A stretch of 64,000 nucleotides of DNA from Pteria penguin (GCA_035048485.1 CM068590.1:5580093-5644092), one strand, 5' to 3'; counted from the stretch's first letter, positions 35,491 through 48,549 are shown. Program-made: numbers and translations. Notes: generated from the sequence alone by a model not told the origin.

Positions 35491-35608
35491 AAGTAGCAAC
35501 GAATCTTTGAATTATGTTATTCATTGTTTGCTGTGTACAATAGTAAATAATTACGAATAAATAAGTTCAATATTTCAGGTTGTAATACAAGTTGAATTAA
35601 AACAGAAA

Positions 35609-35678
35609 ATGACACCGAAACCAATGCAATCGATTGGGGTAACAGTAATTCTTGTGATGATTTTTCTGAGAAGTACAA
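35609..35678 (+). CDS. Gene C exon 1: signal peptide
   Basis: ATG at 35609 with A at -3; encodes MTPKPMQSIG, then core VTVILVMIFL and RST; donor GTAAGA in phase 1. Same length and opening as gene D exon 1, which supports the start. Confidence 0.85.
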
Positions 35679-36439
35679 GTAAGATTTTTCGTTAAATTAC
35701 AAATAAGACAATAATTGTAGTAAGATAATAATTTGTCTACCTACCGTTACAGTAAAGATGTATAAAGGTCTTTAGCCTAGATGAATCGGTAAACTGAGTT
35801 TTGGGATTAAAAACAAAAAGACAAACAAACCAACAAAAAGCAAACAAGGTCTGGAAATTCTCCTTCGTAGCCACTAGAGGATACATTGCACACACTATAT
35901 TTTGTAACATTTACTGTTCGCAATTTCGACAGCTGCTTTCGTATTTTACATTAAATATTTTTCAAAATAACAATAATCATAATAATTAGTTTCTTTCGTA
36001 TTCAACGATTTTATTGTATATGTAATCAGCAAATAAAAGGTCATTAACAAAGGTTTAGGTTTTATATCAGTTCTGCGACAAATAAATTGATTCTGAATTT
36101 ATGTCGTCATTAGTTAATTTGTCACTCTTGTTAGAAATCAATATACCCAAGTACAGGAAATACATGTTTAACTGGAACTACATTTTTGTTATGATTATCA
36201 ACTCATATTTATGGAAATTTATTCATATTGGCGTCAGAGAATTTACTGGCTATTGTAGAAGATGCTGGGCTTTATAATTGACAATATATATGTTGTATTC
36301 GGTAACCAAGAAACCATCGATATTCCTATTGCTGCTAATAGTGCATCCATACTCTATACGCGGTGTTCTTTCATTAGATAGAAGCTGAATTTATATAACA
36401 CATTATGTGTTATCATAAAAAAACAACTGGTAAAAAGCT

Positions 36440-36740
36440 TTTGTTTATCATTCAGATTTATGGATGATATATTGTATATAAACAATGAAAATCGTGATAT
36501 GTACACACAGTATACCAAAACTCGAAATTTAAAATACAACAGTATACACTCCCGCACTTCTACTGAATGATGACCAAAATGGTATCTTACCACTACACTC
36601 TATGATGAACGTGAAGACTTCAATTTCCCTGTTAAAATTTCCATATACGTATGGCAATATTCCTTTATGACCTCTGTATGCTGTCTATATATCTCAATTG
36701 GTTCCATATACGAGAGCTTCTTTATAATACGTTTCTTTAA
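36440..36740 (+). pseudogene. PLE RT relic (third variant, PLE-3)
   Basis: Encodes FRFMDDILYINNEN and, after a shift, YDEREDFNFPV and an ISQLV-like end, aligning with the YxDD and thumb motifs of the other PLEs here but distinct from PLE-2. Intronic to gene C. A related piece is at 46215-46400. Confidence 0.6.
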
Positions 36741-37374
36741 TTTACCGATACAGGCTACTGAGTGAAATGACAAAGTGATAGAAGAATGTTCACATTTTTC
36801 TATACAATGTGCGTATCTACATACAAAAGTCGCTAAAAATTGCACTGCTGCATGACTCCAGTCTCGCGATATATACAATAATCCATAAAAGGCTTGGTGG
36901 ACTTATTTCAGTCGTTAATCTTCGTAATATGTGACGTTAGAAGTTGTACCAATGCTACTTTTCCTTAGGTTTTAATTTTGACGTGAATGTTTGCATTGTG
37001 ATGTCACAGTAAAATGACGTTAAAAGTTGTACAGCAAGTTGTACAGGCGGCCTGTATTTTACTCTGGGTTTCCCGCAAGATCGGGCAAATGGATATTTTC
37101 AGATATCTCACAGAGAAATACTAAAGCAGAGGGAACACTAATTTTTATGAATTAGGATTTTAGGAAAATACAAAATCTCCCAGCATTCTAATAGCACTTT
37201 AATATCACAAGTTTACGATAAACCACGTTTTAAGTCTATGTTATGTAAATTTTACAGTCGATATAAAGGCCTTTTTGTGCTTATCAGAAAAGATTCTGAT
37301 ATTCTGACTTGTTTTTATCTATTTACTTGTGTTCCTTGTTAAACCATTTATACCTGGAAAATACAATATTACAC

Positions 37375-37720
37375 ATTTTACTTTGTCACTGCTGGTGGAC
37401 TGATAGTGCTGGAGGACAAAATAAGTCTAGTTTTCAGTACTTTTGCACTGACGGTCTATTTTTCAGTACTTTTATAATGACATGAATTATATACTTAAAA
37501 TTTTCAGTCATAAAATTTTGGAAATCACTAAAATTAAGGAATATCTTCCTAATGTATAGCGCTGTTCTTATATCTATTCTTTGGTTTACTTTTTCGGTCA
37601 TTTTAGTTTCAACACTGCTCTTCAAATATTTATATGTTATGAGAATTCCAATCATTCTGCCTTGAGCATCACTGAAGAGTCATAAGTTGTCCAAATGCAC
37701 AAAATTTAAAGGTATATATA
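37375..37720 (+). repeat. R340 solo copy in gene C intron 1
   Basis: CACTGCTGGTGGACTGATAG, AGTCTAGTTTTCAGTACTTT, ACACTGCTCTTCAAATATTT and AGTTGTCCAAATGCA match the tandem units, with more divergence. Confidence 0.8.
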
Positions 37721-38036
37721 TAAGGAGTAAGACTAGGTTATCGTTACCACCTCATTTGATTACGAGTTATACTACCTCAAATCACAATATAACATTGCAG
37801 TGTGGCCGGTTAACATGCGACATATATTCCTTTATGGCATCTGAACTTATCCCTGGTTTTTTCCGTAATAGGCAATATCTCTATTTTCTAGTGTAAGGGA
37901 TGTTGCTTATCGACTATTTGCCGGTCTATTAGTACTTTACTGTAGCTACTACTGTGATGCTTTTGTTGTTAGTGCCATATTCATGTGACACCATTCGTAA
38001 TTTACTTTACTGTAGTAATCTTTGTTTCATTTTCAG

Positions 38037-38184
38037 GAGGAAATAATTTTGCGTTTGTGGATTGTGAAAAAACTTATGACGATGCCAACGCAATGTGTGA
38101 GAAGTTTGGTTTTATACTAGCAAGAGTAAACAATATGTATATCTTGAGTGAAATAGTGCAAATGGTGCAACAGGAAGTTCGTGG
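38037..38184 (+). CDS. Gene C exon 2: CTLD N-terminal half
   Basis: Acceptor TTTCAG. Encodes [19 protein letters not shown] and FILARVNN. I place the donor at GTGCGT (38185), which gives the phase 2 needed by exon 3; an upstream GTTCGT would break the frame. It is two codons longer than gene B's exon and has an extra Cys (VDC). Confidence 0.82.
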
Positions 38185-38405
38185 GTGCGTTTGATAATCA
38201 ATATAAATTTAACGTTCCTATACAATTCTATATATTCATATATATTACTTGTATTTATAAGATTTTTGTCCAAAGACGCGATCTTGAAATCCTTTATGTG
38301 TGTGTGTGTGTGGGGGGGGGGGGTTAATTGTGTGTGTTCCTTTGATTTGTTAGGGGGATTTATTTGATTTTGGTGGTGGGGGTTATTTCTTCTTTCTCCT
38401 TTGTT

Positions 38406-38568
<163 letters not shown>

Positions 38569-39276
38569 ACTACAAAACAAAGTAAAATAAATACATTATG
38601 AATGTAGCCAATGCTGTCAGTATAGCAATGAAATCATCGGACTCTGTTCTTATACACCAGAGTCAGAGGAAGTTCGTTCTTTCTGATTTTTTTACTCAGT
38701 TGCAAACATCTATACTCCTTCCCTTATGTCATTCTGTCATTTCGTAAAACGCTCTTCTTTTATCATTATATTTTTGGTATCTTTAAATCTTAGGGAATTG
38801 GAACTAAAAATAATTTTTGATGGACTTTTTCATCCAAAAGTAAAACAAGCATTTTATATTCTGCATACTTACTTTCAAGACATAATTTATTTCAGTAAAT
38901 CTTACGGTACCTTGTTTAATCTACTTTGATTTATTAGTTGATCGATTCACTGATTAATTGATCGAGTTGTTAACCGATTCATTCATTCGTGAACGAAGCA
39001 TTATTCTATGCTGTATTGCTGTATACTGTTTGCTAAATGTGCATATCAAGCAGCGATGCGTTTGTATGGCATCAGATATGAATGCTTACTGTCTCATCGT
39101 TCAAACTTTTGGAGGATTTGAAACCGGAATCTATCAGATTGTTGATCGAACCTTGAACCACTCAGTCATCAAATTATGATAGTTATTTACTATCAAAATG
39201 GCCACACATGTAATGTTGTTGCTCAAGGCATATCTTCATTGAACACATTTAAACATTCGATTATTTTCTTTTTCAG

Positions 39277-39479
39277 TGCAGAGTTTTGGATAGGGATGCG
39301 CCTTAATACCTCTGATTTGCCTAACTTTACTTATGTGTATGAAACGGGAGAACCAGCATATTTCACTGCGTGGGCAGATAAGGAACCAAATAACCAAGAC
39401 TCTGATCAATGCGTGAGGATACAAAACGGGGAGTTTAAAACAATAGGCTGTACCAGGAAGTACTACTTCATGTGTCAAA
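39277..39479 (+). CDS. Gene C exon 3: CTLD C-terminal half
   Basis: Acceptor TTTCAG, donor GTATGT, 203 bases like gene B. Encodes EFWIGMRL, YETGEPAYFTAW, KEPNNQDSDQCVRI and YYFMCQ. EPN is present; the WND site is FKT. Confidence 0.88.
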
Positions 39480-40091
39480 GTATGTATATGTTTATAGAAA
39501 TGTTATCGACTACGATTCACAGTTTTATTGACCATAAAACCGAGCATAATGAGCAAATAATATGTAACAATATTGTTTAACAAAATATACAAAGAAGGGC
39601 AGTGTATCCAGCTATATGTATAATATTTGTTCTAATGACACTTTCTATACAGTAGATTTATTGGTAAATAATGGGTCAGAATTTTGACGGGACAGTAAAA
39701 ACCAAACTACTATGCCACGGAAAAACCATCAGTTCTTTGGGCATATCTGTATTAAACTTCTGCGCAGTGCACGTTGCCGTTACCGTATATGTCAATATCA
39801 TCTTGGACTGACTAGAAGCAACAAACAATTTTATAAACATGTATGCAGCGCTTGATTATTTCGAAGTCTGTTTTGTCTAGATTATTTATAGCTGATATGG
39901 TATTCCTTCTTCCACGACATCAGTTTATCATTCTGCTTTCAGTGGGGATATGTGTCCACCACAATGACTCCGCACTGGTTTTTTTTTTTACTTTTTGACA
40001 ATGAAGGCCCTGTTTACAATACCTTCTATAACAATTCAGACTCTTACTTTTGAAACTGAAAAACAAAATTAAACTTTTTTTTCTGTTTTAG

Positions 40092-40483
40092 AGATAACAG
40101 AAGAATTAACCACTGCAGACTCATTTGGTATTACATCTGTTTCTTCACTTCCCTCAGTCTATTTTCATACAACATCGCACGGTGACGATGACACTATGGA
40201 TGCGACATTGTTCACCACCGCTTACCATAACACGGGAATACCTACAAGAGATAAGGCATTATCTTCCCTGGAAAAAAGATTGGAAAATATTCGAAGTAAC
40301 TTAACCATCGACAAATCATCGCTGACCTTGAACAAAATGCGACTCGTCTGTGCCACTGACGATCGTACCTCCTCCTATTCCATAGGCATGGTTGGTGCCG
40401 CCATCATTTTCATTGTCATAGCTATTATAATTATTGGTGATGTGCTGAAACTGCTACTCTGGTGGAAACAGAATTGGCGTTAA
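40092..40483 (+). CDS. Gene C exon 4: stalk, membrane span, tail
   Basis: Acceptor TTTTAG, TAA stop. Stalk with SVSSLPSV and TTSHGDDD, then LEKRLENIRSNLTIDK, RLVCATDDRTSSYS, span and tail. 392 bases, as in gene B. Confidence 0.9.
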
Positions 40484-40589
40484 AAGAAATGTGCCTCATA
40501 CATTAAATTCTTGTATGACGACTACAGAGATAATGTCAAGTGTTTGAACAAAATGATAAGACGAAATAATGATAATTTTTCTCTGATTT

Positions 40590-41205
40590 TAAAATGACAC
40601 TTGCAGTGTTATTATACCCTTTTTTATGTTATATGGCAGTGGCACTTTCTATACAGTGTTCACATTAAATTATATATGCAGTGTTGAATTATATTTATTT
40701 CGTAAGTATGTAAGGGTATTCACGGCGGGTGTGGCTAGACAAACATGAAACGCTTACCTTGTCACCAGGTCTTACCTTTGAATTTCAGGGGCCGGTGAAT
40801 GGGAACGTCCACTTGGGTACGTTGTTGTTTGTGCTATAGTCATGTTACTTTCGTATATTACATTAATGTCACACTTATTCCCTTTGCAATGTGGAAATCG
40901 TAAAAAAGTTCCCCGCGGAGGGTTTGACTGAAGTGTTATTATACCTTTTTATTGTGTTATGTGGCTTTTACACTCTCCACACAGTGTTTATACACATTAA
41001 TGTTTATATACAACGATGAAATATATTCTTTTGTCTGTATGTAAGGAAATTCACGGCAGTGTGACTAGGCATACAGGAGATGCTCACTCCTCCTGGGCAC
41101 CTGGCCTGACCTCTGGGTTTCAGGGGTCCGTGAATGTCCACTGTGGATCATTAGTGCCATAATCATGTGATACCAGTTATTTTCGTTTTTTACATTACAT
41201 AAGTA
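40590..41205 (+). repeat. Two tandem copies of a dispersed ~280-330-bp repeat
   Basis: Copies at about 40590-40870 and 40920-41205 each run AGTGTTATTATACC, ATTCACGGC, GCTTACC/GCTCACTCC, 'ACCTGGCCTGACCT'-like, CATGT(T/G)A and end in TTACATTA. An inverted copy is at 30640-30890. The central block is the PLE-2 3' block. Just downstream of gene C. Confidence 0.7.
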
Positions 41206-42662
41206 TGTTAATAGAAATTGTGTCATTATGAATGTTAATGTAAGTAGAGAAGCAAGAAGAACACAGGTACTTTGAATGGAGAAATTATTATTTTCTGACA
41301 CAGGCAATTTACCTTATTTTGTCTGTATTTTCCACAGTATTTACTATATAAGCTGTAGTTATAATCAATATATAGTATAGTTAACAGTTACGAAAAGTGC
41401 TCACACGTTCTCCCAGATATGAGACCATAGATTAATGTTTCTCGTTGTCACATATTATTTATTTATGGCCATAGATTACGTATCTCGTTATGACAGATAA
41501 TTAATCTGTTGCCATAGATTAAGTAATTCTTTCCAACAATTAAACTAGTTATAGAGCGACTGATGAAAGAAGTCCGGTAACTTTGGTGTAGCAGGTCGAG
41601 GGTTTGAAGTACTGCTGGGAACAAATTTAGGGTGTAATGTGTAAGATCATTATTCAAAGAGATGGGTGAGGACGAAAGACATATATCTTGTATGACGGCA
41701 ATAAAATAAATACACATAGCATACTCCCTCTGTCAATCAGACTTCAAATCGACCTCGATAACAATATCCCAAAATATATTGTTTGCCAACAACACTATTT
41801 CATACACTAAGCAAGAACAATTTAGAAAACTGCGCAGAGGAAAGGGGTGGGGATTAGATGACTATAGAAAGATATATACATGTAATTCATCTTTCTTTTG
41901 TAAGCGCTCCAATCAAATCAAAATATGCAAGTTGTGGCTTATTAATTCATGGGGAATTTATACTCTGCTAACATGTAAAAGGCTAAAAATGTCACTCGGT
42001 GTATGTAGAATAGATCGCAGCGAACTGAAGATGATCATATTCAATATTAGCTGAGTCTGTCACAGGTTTGATAATACTATTTCAAATGATTTATCAAGAT
42101 TACAGTCAGTGTTGCATGCAACAATCGTCCCTCGTCACGTCATCAGTGTGTTTGAGGCAAATGAATTAACTGGTTGTAACAACGCATAGGAAATTAACAC
42201 TAGTGAACCAGTTACCACTACAATCCAATATTTTTTGTACATACGATATTAAAGGAGGTTTTCACTTATGCAAAAGACTCCGATATTATGGTAACATTGA
42301 CAATACAAATCAGTTGATAAATATGCAGAGGAGTTTTGTTGTATGTTTGAAGCAAATTAAAACAGAAACATACAGAAGCTATATTATATAAGTACATTGT
42401 ATTTAACTGGGGAGCAGTCTATGTGTTATAGTAATTCCATCTATGATTGCTGAGATGGGATGGTGGTTCTAGTGATTCTGTGGCATATTTTATACAGAAA
42501 CCTGTATATAGTCTGTTAAGAATTGAGCACAGTTGGTGTCTAGGGTCTTGAATACCAGGGCTCTCACTTCGTTCTCATTTTCATGCACAATGTTGATACG
42601 CAAGTTGAAGTCACTTTGATTACATATTTCTAAGCATTACTGACCTACATATTTGGCCTTCT
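41206..42662. other. Spacer between genes C and D, part 1
   Basis: AT-rich, with the duplicated flank segment at 41890-42070 (match to 27478-27660). No gene recognised. Confidence 0.45.
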
Positions 42663-42930
42663 GATTGATTGATTAATTGATTGATTACTGATTTACGTCA
42701 CTTCACGGTTTTTGTGTGGTGACGACATGCCTGATGCATTGCGTAGAAATTTCTACCTTTGCAACGGACCCATCTGAAACAATAAGGGATTTTTTACATG
42801 CCACGCCGACCGTGACATGGGACCTCTGTGTTTATTGTCTTATCCAGTACAGAACACCGATTCGCCCAGGGAACTCAGGACGTCTGGGTCACGAGCCGAG
42901 CACCTCATCCACTAAGCCACACCGGCTGGG
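42663..42930 (-). mobile_element. SINE, family V, copy 4 (old)
   Basis: GATTGATTGATTA end, ACGTCACTTCACGGTTT, TTTGCAACGGACCCATCTGA and CACTAAGCCACACCGGCT match the other copies with many changes. Confidence 0.75.
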
Positions 42931-44436
42931 CCTTCTGAGCCTATAGTCATTCCCACACTAGACCTCGTCCTAAACCATATGATATTAAGTTTCAAAATGA
43001 ATTTATCATTCTTAACTGGAATCTGAAATCCCAAACTTAATTTTTATCAAGCGACCTAAATGATTGACCTTTTGACCCCACACTCAATCCCATATTAGTA
43101 TTAACTACGTATCAACTAAATTAGTTCCTAAATCAAGTTATCAGTAGGAGAACTTAAAATCAATTTTTAGCAACAGTGACGTACAAGTTGACTCCAGTCA
43201 CTATGCTGTGGAAGTACTCTTCATAAACTTTAACTGTGTGAAATTTTACCAATATTGGTCTATCCTAAACCAATCTCTATCCCATCCTGACTGATAGACA
43301 ACGTTATAGTCCCCACCGGTTTCACCGACAGGAGACAAATATAAATGCTTAGTTTGGAGTGTTGGTAATCTCGGGATAACGCCATTATGCTTGTATGCTT
43401 GTATATACAGCTACATTGTAGCGTTTGGGTGAGGATGTTGCTAACAGCGACGTACAACATACATTAACTGATCAACGGCAACAAATTCCGAAAATCAAGA
43501 TATAAACTTAAATTTGAACAGTTTAAAATAACCTAAACGCGATTTTCTTTACCTTTTGCATTTTGCAATTATCTCTGCGGGTTTGTCAATATAAAGATAT
43601 AATTTATGTATGTACAGAATTTATGGATGTTCGAAAGGGAAAATTGTTGTCAGTAATAGAAGTGACAGCCATTAAAGTTGTGAATGTGATTTTTATTGGA
43701 AATTACGTTGTTCAGAAAGTTTAAATTTCAACAAGGCCTCTTTAATAGTAATCACCATGTGGCGTATTCATTTCGCTAGAAATATGTCGTGTCAAAGGAC
43801 ATTCGATTCACGATTTCTTCGTTCTAATGCCCCCCCTTCCCCCCCCCCCCCCAAATAAAATAAAATAAAAAACCAAAACAAAACAAAGCAAATATATATA
43901 CATAATAATAATAATAAAATAAACTGTCAGATAAGCTGATCAGCAAGAAACTTTTAAGACGTTGAACAATAACATCTTTGATGATGATCTTTGGTAAATA
44001 CTGGAGGCTCTATAAATTTCGTTGTCACGAGTATTTAATGTTGTTTTGGATTCGAACCTAAATTGAACCTGGAAATGCATGTATCACCCTCCATAGTATT
44101 TACTGGATTCGACATCTCAAAAACAACCAAATTACCTCAGACCTCGGGCTGTTAATTTCCTTAATTTTCCCCCTCGACTGGTTCTGTTTTTCCTTTTTTC
44201 AAAGGGAAAGGGGTTTTTTTTTTATTTTTAGGGTTTTTTTTTTATTTTATATTAGTCTTGGATTTAGGGGATGCTTACGTTTTGGAGGGTTTTTATGGAT
44301 TTGTGCATTTTTAAATAAATTTGTTTCTTTTTTGGTTTATTTTTAACATTTATTTTATCCTCGACTATACATGGGGGACACTCTATTGTCATTATTTTAC
44401 AAGCATCAATAAAAACACATACTTCTAACAATCACG
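42931..44436. other. Spacer between genes C and D, part 2
   Basis: AT-rich, with a C-rich/poly-C run (about 43831-43851) followed by A-rich sequence, and T-rich low complexity (44180-44350). No gene recognised. Confidence 0.45.
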
Positions 44437-44783
44437 TTCGTGATATGAACAATGCATTTGTGAACATACGATTGCGTTGCACCAGAGATTTGATTGTGAT
44501 TAAAGATCCATAGGATAATTCATACGTCTATTGATGCGATAACAAAGGAATGAATGCATCAAACGTCAATGAACAACTTTTAAACAAAAATATCGAATTT
44601 ATCGGAAAAATTGAAAATATCGTCCTTGTTTCTGGTATTATTTTCAGATTAAGCGACAAAAGAGTATGATTTGATATACATGTTGCTCACACTGTACTGT
44701 CTACAAAAGGAATTTAACACGGGTTAAGGAGTTAAACATTTGTTTTGATACTGCAATACAGGTTGAATTCATACAAAAAAAAA
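44437..44783 (+). promoter_or_regulatory. Putative 5' flank of gene D, shared with genes B and C
   Basis: CGTGATATGAACAATGC and TGTGAACATACGATTG resemble 21885-21925 upstream of gene B. ATATCGAATTTATC and TATTATTTTCAGATTAAG match the two sides of Naiad copy A upstream of gene C (31040-31093 and 34374 on). Conservation over three paralogues suggests regulatory or 5' UTR sequence; no core motif was assigned. Confidence 0.5.
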
Positions 44784-44853
44784 ATGACACCAAAACCAAT
44801 GCATGCGATAGAGGTAGCATTTATCTTTGTGATGAATTTCCAGAGAAGTAAAG
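44784..44853 (+). CDS. Gene D exon 1: signal peptide
   Basis: ATG at 44784 after an A-run; MTPKPMHAIEVAFIFVMNFQ then RSK; donor GTAAGA in phase 1. The hydrophobic core (VAFIFVM) is shorter than gene C's. Confidence 0.82.
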
Positions 44854-44907
44854 GTAAGATTTTTCTTAAAGTACAAATCACACATTAATTTCCGTAAGAT
44901 GTTCAAC

Positions 44908-44910
<3 letters not shown>

Positions 44911-44963
<53 letters not shown>
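44911..44963. repeat. (TTA)n microsatellite
   Basis: About 53 bases of ATT repeat just inside gene D intron 1. Confidence 0.95.
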
Positions 44964-44965
<2 letters not shown>

Positions 44966-45215
44966 TGCCTTCTTATTTACTTTATAAAAGAAATTTTAAT
45001 CAACATATACTATCTGTAAAATAATAGGTAAATTGGCAGAGACGTTTTGGGATCTTTTTCAAAGATTGGAACCGTACATGTAACCAGGGAATAAGAGGTC
45101 ATTAAAAACAGTGTAGCTTTTGTATATGTCGTTAGATCGTTCCTGCGACAAAGGAATTTATTGTTTATCTATGACGTCATAAGTAAGAATTTGTTTCTCT
45201 TGTAGGATACAGATG

Positions 45216-45801
45216 GGTGCAGTCCTAACATAGCATGCACGTTAACGCGATAAGGAGTCACGAGGGCCGCTTTAGTACACAACTGCTCGACCGGACGCCC
45301 GTGCGCTCCTCGCTTTAACGCAGGAGGAAATTTGCGTAAACGCGATTTATTCCCGCTTGCGCTCGGTCCAGTCGCACGTTCACATGCCTTCATTTGTAAT
45401 TCTCTATACAGTGGTACTGATGGAGGAAATAAAAAGGGATCTAATTAAATTTCTGCAAATTTCGTCATATATACGTGTATTAAAAGTAATGTTAAAATGA
45501 CAACCCGCATTAAGGGTTTCATAAGTAATATAATAATGGAAATTACCGTGTAGACATGCATTAAGGTATTTATGAAAAAATGTGAGTTTATACTATAAGG
45601 AATCTAGGATGATTACATACTAATTCTATTCTATTTATTTATTTTTAATTAAACTATATATTTATTTCTTATTTGTTTATTTATTTATCATTTATTTATG
45701 TTTTTTTTATTTATGTGTTTATTATTATCATTTTTTTAATTTAGCTATTTTTCATAATATATGAATATCATGATGATCATCATTATTATTATTTTCATTA
45801 A

Positions 45802-45832
<31 letters not shown>

Positions 45833-45843
45833 TTTAGAATATA

Positions 45844-45929
<86 letters not shown>

Positions 45930-46107
45930 TCTCCTTCAAATTCCTCTCTTCATATTAATGTAAATCTTAAGTTGTAAGCAAGCGAACGCGGCAGGCAAGC
46001 GAAATCTGCGTTAACGCAAACACGTGTGCTCAGCAGTCCTGAACGCACGAGGAAAGCAAACTTCACCTTAACGCGACGTTAACGTAATGTTATGTTAGGA
46101 CTGCACC
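45216..46107. mobile_element. TIR element T1, copy 2
   Basis: Left end GGTGCAGTCCTAACATAG and right end TATGTTAGGACTGCACC are inverted repeats. The match continues into GTTAACG-rich subterminal DNA, giving a TIR of about 36 bp. CpG-rich ends enclose an AT-rich core with TTTA, ATT and an 80-base (TA)n tract (45846-45926). No transposase, so non-autonomous. In gene D intron 1. Confidence 0.8.
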
Positions 46108-46214
46108 TTACTGTATCAATATACCTGAGTATATTGTCTACAAATGATAAAAATGGTGATACATGTACTCGCAATATTAGAACTATTTACGATACAACTG
46201 TTACCGCTCTTGGT

Positions 46215-46400
46215 ACTTAAAAGTTTCTACTACATATTGAACAAGACGGCAAAATTACTATCATTTTATAATAACCGTGATGATTCTTGTTAAATATTCC
46301 ATATGTGTATAGCAATATTCCTTCATTACCTGTGCATCGTGTCTATATATCTTAACTAATCCGATATGGTAGAACTTCTTCAGACTATGGGTCTTTCATA
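46215..46400 (+). pseudogene. PLE-3 relic fused to Naiad copy C
   Basis: Broken frame with YNNRDD, SIYLN and an FPYVYGNIP-like stretch, similar to the PLE-3 relic at 36440-36740. It ends where Naiad copy C begins (about 46401). Confidence 0.45.
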
Positions 46401-46401
46401 T

Positions 46402-47505
46402 TGAGATAAATCTACACCTTTCTTCGATTTAAACATCAAAATTATCAACCACCTAATATATAATAATATTTATGATAAACGTGAGGATTTTGGATTTCCT
46501 ATTGTAAATTTCCCTTACTTGGATGGCGATGTCCCTCAACTCCCATCATACGGTATCTATATATCTCAATTAGTTCGATTTGTCAGAGGCTGCACCGATG
46601 TTTTGGACTTTCATAAACGAAATTTACAAATTACTACTAAACTTATAACTCAGGGTTACAGATATCACAAGCTAAGAAAAACATTCGGCAAATTCTTCAG
46701 ATCTTATTCAGAACTTCTATCTAAATTTGGAAATATTTCTTTTCAACAGTATGTATCCAATGGAATATCCCATCCTAATTTTTACGGTGATCTCGTATAT
46801 AAACTAAGGAAAGTAAAAGGCTCCGATAACGTTATTTTATCATGTAATAAAATAGTCAAACGTCTTCTAAATAGACTATATGATAATGAGATCATCAAAA
46901 AGACTACAGGTCTTGTATTTGACCCCTCTACAGCCTTATGCAGACTTTTACTTGAACGTTGCACGCTGACTAACAGGGCGGTGGGCACTATATGACGGGC
47001 CTTGTCCAAACCTTTTTCAGAGGAGACATGGTCCTGAACCTCGTCCCCTCTGACTGTTAGTAGGGACTCCTACAGATTTAGGGTCTTAGCTCGCTTTCAG
47101 ACTGGCAGAGCACGGTTTATCAAGTTGATGTCGCATATATTTTTATACCATTATGTGTTTTACAATACCTTACGTGTTTATATTTTTATGACCTCTCAAT
47201 ATGCGATACCTGTTGACCATTGTTCTTTACATGGAGGATTATTTATAAATTTTTAAATGTACGTCCTTTGATTGTTCTGCTGTTACGGTGAGTAGGAAGC
47301 TGGGCCCGTAAACCGGTTAACCACACCATTTGTTTGGCTTTTGTCAAATTAAATGACCGTCCTAAGTCGGTATCGTAATTGCACTACAATGAAATAGTTT
47401 TGTAATGTGTTATATGTTCTAGTATATTATTTATATTCATGTATTGTATAGCTCCATGGTGACTTCTGCCACATAACTGAGTCAGTAACTCCTCTTTTTT
47501 CTTTC
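46402..47505 (+). pseudogene. Naiad-like PLE copy C (3' part)
   Basis: 5'-truncated within the RT thumb. It continues DLNIKIINH, YLDGDVPQLPSYGIYIS, FHKRNLQITTKL and KLRKTFGKFFRSYSELL, about 90% or more identical to copy A by eye, to a 3' end ending CTTTC. In-frame TGAs at 46993 and 47035 are conserved in copy B at 52473 and 52431, with open frame between and after them. In gene D intron 1. Confidence 0.85.
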
Positions 47506-47735
47506 ATTACCGAAAGAAGTGTCTGAATGAAAAATTAATATCAAAACGATATTAGCTCACTAGGGCGTTATCGTTCAGCAGGGAAACTTACAACTCTGTG
47601 ACATATTCTCCCACCTCTGACTCCTCCAGTGTTCAGATATCGCCTATATTCTGTCTAGTATAGTGGATGATGCTTGGTGGCTACTACTTGGTCTTTCAAC
47701 ACTTTATTACAGTAACTATCTGTACTTTATTTTAG

Positions 47736-47871
47736 GAGGAAATAGTTTTGCGTTTGTGGATTCTGCAAAAAATTATGATGATGCCAGTGCGCTCTGTAGG
47801 AAATTTGGTTTTATTCTAGCGAGAATAAATAATGAAAATATCCTGAATGAAGTTATGCAAAAGGCGCAAAA
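47736..47871 (+). CDS. Gene D exon 2: CTLD N-terminal half
   Basis: Acceptor TTTTAG, donor GTAAGT. Encodes NSFAFVDSAKNYDDASALC and FILARINN; closest to gene B in layout. Confidence 0.87.
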
Positions 47872-47934
47872 GTAAGTTAAGTAGTGCTTAGCGCATTGTA
47901 TCAAATTTGACCTTCCTGTATAATGTATATATTC

Positions 47935-48110
47935 GACGTTTGTTACTTTAATTGACTGTTCTAAGTCGGTATCGTAACTGCAGTACAATCGAATAATGTA
48001 ATGTTTTGTTCTGTGTTTATTTTCACTATCATCAAGTTTTATGTGTTGATAAATGTCATACAACTTGGGCAGATGTCTTCCGTTCTCTTTTGTAATGGAT
48101 TTATAGTTAT
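47935..48110 (-). mobile_element. PLE-2 tail fragment in gene D intron 2
   Basis: 'TCTAAGTCGGTATCGTAACT' and CAGATGTCTTCCGTTCTCT match the 51.03-51.16 kb tail; the - strand reads YDTDLEQSIKVTNV, cf. GYDTDLGRSVEVTNV at 6.75 kb. Confidence 0.6.
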
Positions 48111-48399
48111 AAATATGTTTATTATTATTATTTGTTTTCTTTCGGGGGGGGGGGGGGTGTACTATTTGACAAAGATTTTTTTTCTTCAATGATGCTCAAG
48201 GACTGAACTGTTGAAAAGGAAAATACAAATTAAAACTCGGACAAAGTTGTGTAAAGCTTCAGGAAGGAAGAGGCACGAAAAAAGGTTAAAGGGATGCCTT
48301 TCTGATATAATTTACCAATGTAAGACTTTGCTGAAGTATGCTTGCACCACTGAGCCAGACTCCATAACTTTTTGTCATGGAAACTTTTGATGTTACAGC

Positions 48400-48549
48400 A
48401 ATTCCGCTATACTATTTACATTGAACTTTAATTACGATATACTATATTCATTGACATTCAATTCCGATATACTATATACATTGGCATTTAATTACGGTAT
48501 ACTATATACATTGGCATTTAATTACGATATAATATATACATTGACATTT
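48400..48549 (+). repeat. 30-bp minisatellite, five copies
   Basis: Units of the form AATTACGATATACTATATAC plus ATTGGCATTT repeat five times with minor changes, ending 55 bases before gene D exon 3. Confidence 0.9.

Noticed and set aside
45169..45393. Open frame on the - strand at the T1 left end
   Set aside because: Falls across the TIR and CpG-rich end of a non-autonomous element.
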